In this document: in pieces, positions 52,095 to 61,400 of the stretch
Position numbering within the stretch: position 1 is the first letter of the stretch
Layout: each line of letters begins with the position of its first letter
NCBI RefSeq assembly: GCF_000237925.1
Contig: NW_017386055.1
Coordinates: 186,001-250,000, forward strand
Length of the DNA stretch: 64,000 nt
Reading direction: 5' to 3'
Origin: Schistosoma mansoni
Lineage: Eukaryota > Platyhelminthes > Trematoda > Strigeidida > Schistosomatidae
Position numbers and translations under genes: made by a program
The notes under the pieces: model-generated
Seen by the model: the letters and a program-made list of their open reading frames with translations, nothing else
The model's database searches: none
Told to the model about the DNA's origin: nothing

Positions 52095-52560
52095 CTTCAC
52101 GTGTAAATGTTAAGTCAATTAGAAATTGAGTTATTTGCCTTCTGTATCAGTGCTGACATTTTGTCACTCACCAGACCACAAGGGCTGATGAGACTCCCAA
52201 GATAAGTGAAGCGGTCAACACGCTCAACTACTTCACTCCCTATCATTAGTTCAGGTGCCGATGCAACCCAATCATGAAGTAAGATTTTGCACTTCGAGAG
52301 AGAGAATCGCATCCCGAACGTGCCTGCATTGTTGCTAATAGTGATCAGAAGACTCTGGATTTTGTCAGCGTCTTCACCAAATAAAACTACGTCATCAGCG
52401 TTTTCTTAGTCAACAAGTGAGTCTCCCGGCAAAAGTTCAACTCCTGAAGATTTAGATGATGAAAGTGTTATCTCCAAAAGCATGTCGATGGAAAATTTAA
52501 ACAAGAATGGCGAAAGTGGACAGCCCTGGAGTTATTTGCATGGTTAACGAATTTAACCAG
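52095..52560 (-). mobile_element. RTE-type LINE, reverse-transcriptase fragment
   Basis: The minus strand gives a sequence around the RT core (DDVVLFGEDADKIQSLL) and RFSLSKCKILLHDWVASAPEL, then RFTYLGSLISPCGLVSDKMS. The region upstream of the family B 3' ends is seen only here. Confidence 0.72.
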
Positions 52561-53283
52561 CAAGCCGAATTATAACAAACAATAATTTCTTTAAGACTTA
52601 CAGGATACCCTTAAATGACGTATGCGATTGTAGGGTGTTGACTGTTTCTTACTGAAATAAACCCTTAGTAACTTATTTGAAGAACGTATATTCGTCTGTA
52701 TTTATAGTACATTACAATCTTGTATTTAATGTGTATAATCACATGAATTGTAAGTTTGAAGAATACAGAATACTATGTGAGTTGCTTGTCCGATCTTCCT
52801 GATAGTTTGAGGATTAAATTGGAATATTGCGTGGACTATCCAACCGCTTCAGTACATACATTAACGACGTTATCCGACTCAGTGAGCTAAGATATAGTAT
52901 AGAAAAACTTCACAAAACACAAACCCTACTGCACATACTACCAAGTTAAGATAGTTTCGTTGATATTAGTGTGTTATAAATCTGGTTCCAGTTAACATTG
53001 CTTGATTTTTTTTAGCTTTGTAGGACCGTATTCAATACATTTGGAGCAAAACAAAGTATGCTGAGAAACCCTTACTACTGACCACAGCAGCAAGAGATTG
53101 GCTGATGAATATGTTAATATTTTCATGTTTTCTTCTTTAATCAGATAATTTGAAACCTGGAGAAAGTCCCATCACAATAAAATCCCATAGAATACACTGC
53201 TCTAGTTCAAAGTGGGTAAATCTTGCTATATGTCTATGTGGTTTTGGCAGAAGAAAACCCAATTGGATAAATAAAACGCCTTG

Positions 53284-54425
53284 TAGTGTTGGTTAGTATG
53301 TTAAGCCCATATACCTTATTCTAGCTTTGGGACAAGCTAATTTACCCATCCATCATGAGTCACATCTTGATCTTGTTAATTATTCACTTATCAACCTGGA
53401 CTTTTTATGTGAGCGTATGCGTGTACATATAGGGTCCATAGATCTAATTCCCATTGAGATCGTATGAATGATTGCTATCAAAATATACATCCTGTCTATC
53501 TTCGTATGTGATAAAATGACTTAATCCGCGTTGATGGATATCGGAGTTCAATAAGTCAAATACGAGAATGGACTTAGAATATATATATTTTGAACAATCA
53601 TTGATCTGGACAGGAAATCAGAGTGATGAAGCGAATACAAGAGAGAGAAGCAGAAATGACACGCATTGAAGATGGCGGGTAAGCCAACTCAATAGAACGA
53701 AGCGAAAATGATGCACATTGGAGATGGCGGATAAGCCAACTCGCTTTAATCGAGCGTCAATCAATATTTATAGTCAGTTTAAAATAAATTACAGATATGT
53801 GATGAATAGGAAAAGAAGTGTACACACATATACGCTCATATAAAAACAGTCAGGGTTGATAAGTGAATAATTAACAGAGTCGCAACGTGACTCATGATGG
53901 ATAGGTAAATTAGCTTGTCCAGAAGCTAGAATAAGGGTATACGGGCTTGACATATCAACCGACACTGTCATACACCTTTTTATCCTATTCATCACATCTG
54001 TAACCTATTTTTATCCGGCTACAAACATTGATTCAATGAAGTTGGCTAACATACCTTCTTCTCTGTGTGTCATTTTCACTTCGCTCTCTTGTCGTTGTTT
54101 CTTCGTCTACCTAATTGCCTGTTCAAATCATTGAGTACATGAAATATACATATTCAAAATCCATTGTCAGTCAGTCACAACGTAGAACTTCATACGTACG
54201 TACATCAGTTCGAGTTGCCATACCGCATTAACACAGAGATGCAGTTATCGATTCAAATCCCATAGTGATAGAAGTAGTAAAAATCCATTGTCGTATTCGG
54301 GTTATTTAATTCCGTTATATTCACTAACGCAGATTAATTCGATAATAATATACGAGAATAGTTAGAATGTATATTTCGATAGCAATCATTCATACGATCT
54401 ACTTGGAGTCAGATCCCGAGCCACT
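53284..54425. repeat. Compound inverted repeat
   Basis: Segment A (53284-53430) is repeated in reverse at about 53780-54010, and segment B (53435-53570) in reverse at about 54290-54420. A third copy of A lies at 60890-61080 in forward orientation. Between A and A' is a short tandem duplication (about 53655-53750) that contains GATGGCGG(G/A)TAAGCCAACTC twice. The class is unknown; it could be LTR-derived. Confidence 0.55.
54172..54270 (-). repeat. 3' end of another LINE family with (CTGA)n tail and GTACGTAC motif
   Basis: GTCAGTCACAACGTAGAACTT then CATACGTACGTACATCAGTT. It recurs at 55150-55245 (minus) and about 18925-18985 (plus), each beside a TGAC tail. Confidence 0.5.
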
Positions 54426-54597
54426 AAAGCATAAAAAATAAAGGAAGTATATGTAGTTGATGATCAACGTTAAAAACTCTGTTATCTAGAAAGTACAAAT
54501 GTGAACTAATGAATGACTAATAGTCAAATCCAAAAGATGAGTATTATTTTGTGAAAACTCATTGGCTAAATTTTCTTGTACCCATGTATTGATGATC

Positions 54598-55105
54598 ACC
54601 CTCAAATGCCCTGGTACGGCCGAGAGTGGGGAGCGTCCGCTCTCCCTCTCCAAATGCTCTCACATGGCAACGCATATATAGCGTCTATCAGGGAAGTCCT
54701 ACTCACTGCCTTCTAGTGGCATTACTGTTGTTTACAAAATTGAGAAGAAGAAAAGCGAATGTCCGGCGCTTTAGTGGACACGGAAAGTCTACCTAGGGGA
54801 GTTGGAATACCCTGATTTCAAACCAATGGTGCACATGGGTTCCAGTATCCTAAGGGAACAAATGGCGTATGAATCAATCGATGGTCACCGGCTAACATGG
54901 GACTGCATGGGACTGCACTGCCTTGTGGATCAGACCTTAAGGTCAAAGGCTCCGGGTGTGGCCCTCTAAGCAAACTACTTGATTTAGTTTGGGCACCTGG
55001 GCAGTATCACAGCCTTCACACAAATCAAATGAGATTTGTGTGGCGCATATGTATCTGGTGCTTCCTTGTACCAATATTTATGTGTTTAAATAAATAAATA
55101 AATAA
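54598..55105 (+). mobile_element. RTE-tailed SINE, near full length
   Basis: From CCTCAAATGCCCTGGTACGG to TTTATGTGTTTAAATAAATA, with a small deletion near 54770 and another near 54910. Forward orientation. Confidence 0.8.
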
Positions 55106-55381
55106 TTATTGATGATCATGTTGGAACTTTAAAATCAGTAATATTTACCAGTCAGTCAGTCGGTCACAACGTAGAACTTCGTACGTACGTACATCAGTTC
55201 GAGTTGCCATACCAACCATATTAGCACAGAGATGCAGTTATTTACCAGTTAAAACGTCGTACAACATTAATCATCCATCATAATTCTAATTCATGAAAAT
55301 CAAATCACCAAATACCAACAATGTAGAAATACAGATCGTTACAATAAAAAGACGGAATTCATCTTGTGAACTGTACAACAT

Positions 55382-55387
55382 TTTATT
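55382..55387 (-). terminator. Polyadenylation signal AATAAA
   Basis: AATAAA on the minus strand, 48 nt after the TAA of the membrane-protein gene. It supports 55493-55436 as the last exon. Confidence 0.6.
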
Positions 55388-55435
55388 GATTACCGAAGTT
55401 AGTCATTTGGCGTAGAGATTCATGATCACGTCTTA

Positions 55436-58400
55436 TTATTTGTCAGTGTAATAAGATCGAAACGCTTTTTTACTGCTTCGTGGAACAGAAAGACTGGAGA
55501 TACGCAAACGACAGAACGATGAACTACAAAAAAAAACGACAGAGAAAGCTTATAAATAATATTCTTTTCAGTAAATAATGAAGATATTGATATAGCGGAA
55601 ATCAAAATGCGCCGTATTTATTTATTTGAACACATAAATATTGGTATAAGGGGGCACCAGATATATATGCGCCGCACAAAAATTGTCATTTCATTTAACT
55701 GTGTAAGGGCTATGGTGCTGCCCGGGTGCCCAAACCGAAGCAGATGGTTTTCTTAGGAGGCCACACCCCGAGCCTTTGACCTAAAGGTCTGATTCACAAG
55801 ACAGTGGAGCATCGTAAGGAGATGCCGTTCCATGGTAGCCGGTGACCGACAATAATGTCTACCACAGCGTCATTCATACATTCAATATGAAATTCACTAA
55901 ACATTTCTAAGGCATTTTTTTGAAAACCCCTCTAAATAGATTCTCCCCTATCTGTTTAAATATGAGATAACATGACTGGACTAATATGAATGACAATTTT
56001 TTATCAAATTCGAGCAATCACAGTACCTTTTGAGAGTAGATTCTTTATTGAACGTCTAGGAAACTACGTTTTTGATTGGTCATATAGAGCGAAGGGACAG
56101 AGGATAAATTGAGGATATTTCAAACCAGTAAAAATGTTATTCCCCCTTTCAATGCTTATCTTTATCAACATGTTTCTTTTTGATCGTTGCCCTTATTAAT
56201 GTGTGCCTTCTTTCGTTCGACCATTTGAATGGATACCATTCAGAGGTAATTTCGCAATTATTATCCTACTACTAAGTCCAAATTTCACCAAGAATTGACA
56301 GGTTTCTTTGAAGCAGTAATTGCATCCACAAGGACCACCTTTGGTGAATAAAACTTGTTAGTTTGTAAAGCACTAAGTATTGAAGACAAATTGGAAGAAA
56401 GTTGATGCAAAAACTTCATCAGCTAAGAGAAGTGGTTGGAACCCCTCCCAATCATCTCTTCTTAACCGGGCAACCCATTTTTCAAGTATAGATGGTCCAT
56501 ACATTTGGTCTTGAATAATACTTTAGGTGTGAGAACTAAACTGACAATTTCCGTTTGCGCAAACTAAAGTACCAAACAGAGATCGAACCGGTGAACTAGT
56601 GGAAAGAAGTTGAAAAGTTTTACCACCAAGGTATCACGCTCCACTTAATCTGATGAGTAACAGTGATCAGCTTAGAAGTTAGATGGTAATCACACTACGG
56701 ACAACCTAAGACATGGTACAAATGTAAATATAAACCAATGGATGCTGATTCAGTGATCTACGGGCGAAGCGTACGCAGCAAAACCTAGAGATCTTGAATT
56801 CAGATTTAGCCGTAGATATGGTTGCCGACTGCTGGAGTCCACTGCAATATAAACTCAAAATTCCTGAACAAAATGATCAGATTCGATATACTATACACAA
56901 TGTACTAATAAGAAACAAACCACTTTCCGTCCTATTTGTGACTAGTCAGCTGGGCTTGCCTGCATCTCAAAGTTGATGTTCACTCTGGGACTCGAACCCA
57001 TTACCGTTCGCTTCAAACGCAATCGCGTTATCCACTCGGCCACTGAGTCCTGATAGCCACTTGCTTGTGCAATCGGGTGAAGTTGAAATTTACTTAGTAT
57101 TGTTTGTTTGGATTCTCCCTATTGATGTTTTAGGATTGCAACTGGTCAGTCTCTAACTGGCATATGTGCATACTGTGCGTATTGCCTCGATATAGCCTAA
57201 ATTCACAAGCATGATAAGCAAAGATGGATAGTAGCTAGTAGTGGAATCCAGGACGCGCGTTTCGTCCTATTTGGGACTCGTCAGCTGACTTACCAGTTGT
57301 AGTCCTAAAAACATCAATGGGAAGATCCAAACAAACAATACTAAGTAAATTTCAAGCCAATTTTAATGTGAAATAGTAAAGGAATATTCATACTTATTAC
57401 TATTTACCACACTTTGAGAACTTACCTTAATCTCATAAATATTACGGAATAATAAATCAATAAACCGGCTGTTAAGATGACTGCAGTGAGTACTTTTTCC
57501 AATACAGAAGTTTGAATCTTTATTATGGGAAAAAATGGGTACAGAACAAGTACGTTATTAAGTAATGAGCATAAAATCCCAATTTACTACGTTGTTTTAA
57601 TGAATTGACGAAACAGTCATCCAGTACTTTCAGCATTTTAATGGTGGTCTAACAGTGATGGATTCATGGTCTCAATTAAAACTCAACAATCTTCACAACA
57701 CTATACTGATAATTATCTTATGCTCATTAGTGACTAGCTTCCCAAATCAATTCTCACAATGCTGGCGAGAAGCCGCGAAAAGTGGAGTTCAACAGTGTTG
57801 GGTGTGGGGCAGTTAACCACAGAAGACAATGTAAAGTGGTCGGGCAATATCGTGGATGTGCATAGCTGAGTGCCTCCATATAAGGACGAAGCAACGGTCC
57901 AGTGCTTCGAGGTTTTTAATGATGGTCTATCATTGATCAGTTCATGATCTCAATCAAAACTTTCACATATCTGGGTAGCATATTCGATAAACAAGGAGGA
58001 TCGGATGCAGATGTAAATTACTGAAATCCCCACAAAAAAACCCTCCTGGTAAATGCGAGGATTTGAAAAAAAGAAAACACTCCTACAACTGAAGAAAATA
58101 TGGAACACAAAACAACTGGAAACCAATATCAAAAAGTCACAATATTCAATAGGAATATCAAGACAGTTCTATTGTACGGAGCAGAAACTTGGAGAACTAC
58201 TACAATCATCATCGGAAACATACAAGTATTTATAAACAATTGTCCAGGGAAGACTTTTAACATTAAGTTAACCAGATATCACCAGCAAAAATCTACTGCG
58301 GGAGAGAACAACTTCAATGAACACTCAATGTCCGACCTCCATCCTGTGTAAGTTTATTGAAGGTTACTGGACTGTTGTTCGTGGGAATGTTCATCACAAT

Positions 58401-61400
58401 CATGAGTTCAATTCCCTGAGGTATGATAAAAATTCTTGAATGCGCAGGTTAACGGACGCTGAATTGGAAACAGTGAGACCACTTCTGATTTCGGGGACAG
58501 CAGCATTCAATATTGTGCACTTCACTTACCAATCTTATGGAAAGCGCCTGAATGCTCAAGATGTTTTTAATATGCACCATAAAGTGTTCTCACAGGTTAA
58601 TCTTCCTGGTATGTAATGTGCCTATTTATATTGTAAACGTTAGGTAATTACGCCAAATTGAAAGCCCACAACATGAGAAACGACAGTTTGTACTTTGTAA
58701 GTCCATAAGTTGAAGAAAAGGTGCTCTGTCAACAAGTACTTACATTTTATATCAATTTTAAGAAATAAATAATCAATAATAACGACTTTAAAGATAGTTG
58801 AAAGAGTGAGTCAATTGAAGCTAGACCACCAAGGAAAACCTGGAAGCACTGGACGGCAGTTTCGTCCTTTTGTGGGACTCCTCAGCAGTTCGCATCCACG
58901 ACTTCGTCTCGCGAGACTCGAACCCAGGACCTACCAGTCTCGCGCCAGAGCACTTAACCGACAGCCATTTAATTGGACGGAACGGATTAAAAAAAAATTT
59001 AAAATGGCATAAAAAAGTACAAAAACCGTCGTGCGTTGAATGATATTCAGTTCATATAATAGACTCCCGTCTTTTTTATATACCTATATTATTATTTTGG
59101 CTTTCCAGGCCGGGAAACCATGTGCACAAACTAAGTTATCTGCTTTAAATTCTCGAATCTCCAGGTAATTCTTTTTCTCATTGTTTTTTAGTCCACTCAT
59201 TCTGTCTTTCGGGTTCAAAACATCAAAAAATGTCCTAATTAGTCGGCCAAATATTACTTCGGTTGGTAATTTTCCGTCTTGACAGTTTGAACCAGGCGCA
59301 GTCTTCCAGTAGACATCAACCCTAGGATGCACGTACATTCAGCTAAAAACGATTCGCAAATAGTATGAAATGTGCATCTTGGATTTTAATGCTAGCCACA
59401 CTTCATCTATCCTTTATCAAATTATGTTATAATGGTTGTATCGAGGTAATCCGCACAGGATGCTCATATCGCAACTAAGAATAACGAAATATCAACAATG
59501 TGATAATCTAAACTATTTCAAACTGATTCACTTAGTATTGTTTGGTTGAATCTTCCCACTGATGTTTTTAGGACTGCAACTGGTCAGTCTCCAATTGGCA
59601 TATATGCATACTGTGCGTCTCGATATAGCTTAAATTTACAAGCATGGTAAGCAAAGATGGATAGTGGCTAGCAGTGGAATCCAGTTTGACGCGCGTTTCG
59701 TCCTAACTGGGACTCGACAGTTGGATGTGGCTATCAGGACTCAGTGGTCGAGTGGATAACACGATAGCGTTTGAAGTCAAAGTACTGGGTTCGAGTCCCA
59801 AAGTGAACATCAACTCTAAGATGCAGGCACATCCAGCTGACGAGTCCCAAATAGGACGAAACGCGCGCCAAACTGGATTCCACTGCTAGCCACTATCCAT
59901 CTTTGCTTATTTCAAACTAAATTAACAACTAATTAACATCTACCACAATTAAAACTTACATGCGAATCTGGTAAAATCCAATACCGATCGCAAGATAACT
60001 GATCACATAGTGTAGTTTGAAGTAGTTCTATAATCGATCGTCATTATTATTGGGATTAGAAAACCATACAATGATAATCATTTTCCATGATACGGAGTAT
60101 TAGAAGCATGATGATAAAATAATGAGAAAAGTATTCATTAAATTAAAATAACACAATATGGATTGGTCTAAGTTTTCATAATATATCATAACAGTAAGTT
60201 CTATTAAATGTCAGTGGTAGTAAAAGTTACTGAAAGAAATCTTCTCGTTGAACGCTTGAATCGACTCGCTAAGCTCTTCTAATAACCTCCGGGCAACTTG
60301 GGCACGAGAGAAAAGGCGGGAAATATGGAAAGAGTGCTTTACTCCAAAGTTATTTTGTGTACACAAAATCCAGGGTATTTATAGCATTTCAGATGGCCTT
60401 GGGCTACTGGGAAGTTCTGGAGCTCCTCTAAACATAGTAGCAGGATAAATAATCATCCTATCAGAAATGTGACACGTGACCTTTTACTTTCTAGATGTTT
60501 CTGAGAAACGTCTATTGAATGCTGATTGGATAGGGTGTTCCCCAGAGTATTTAAAGTCGCTTTGGGCTTTTTTCAAGGAATTTTCTGGGTCTCCCCAACA
60601 TTTTCATGAATAGTCTTCTCACTCAGTATCTGGTTAGCAGCTTGCATATACGAAGTTTACGTACCAATATCACTATCGAACACCTCACATCATAATAATG
60701 ATGATTTGGGGAAATGAACTCATACAACAAAACGTATAAATTAGTCTTAAAACTGGAGACCTAGAACTAGACAAAAAATTAAACGTATTTGTGACATTGT
60801 GACCGATTCTGGGCTATGTTACACAAAGTCTCCAATTATTGATCACACAAACACGCAGATCCTCAACTAGATCAGTCTTCACCCACTGTAGTGTTGGTTG
60901 GTATGTTAAGCCCACATACCTTATTCTGGCTTCTGGACAAGCTAATTTACCTATCCATCTTGAGTCACGTTGTGACCCTGTTAATTATTCACCCATCAAC
61001 CCTGACTATTTTTTATATGAGCGTATGTGTGTATACACTTCTTATCCTATTCATCACATATTTGTAACCTATTATTATCTGGCTGGTTCTCAATCCATAC
61101 CTAACACGATGTCGATAGCATTATGAGATTTATTTTTAGTACCATTTATTTATTTATTTAAACGCATAAATATTGGTACAAGGAAGCACCAGATACATAT
61201 GCGCCACACAAATCTCATTCGATTTGTGTGAGGGCTGTGATACTACCCGAGTGCCCAAACCGAACCAGGTGGTTTTCTTAGGGGGCCACAACCGGAGCCT
61301 TTGACGTAAAGGTCTAACCCACAGGACGATGGAGCATCGTGAAGAGATGCAGTCCCATGGTAGCCGGTGACCGACGATTGATTCATACGCCATTTGTTCC

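Noticed and set aside
59738-59815. Possible tRNA gene
   Set aside because: It is the tRNA-like head of the Sm-alpha-type SINE.
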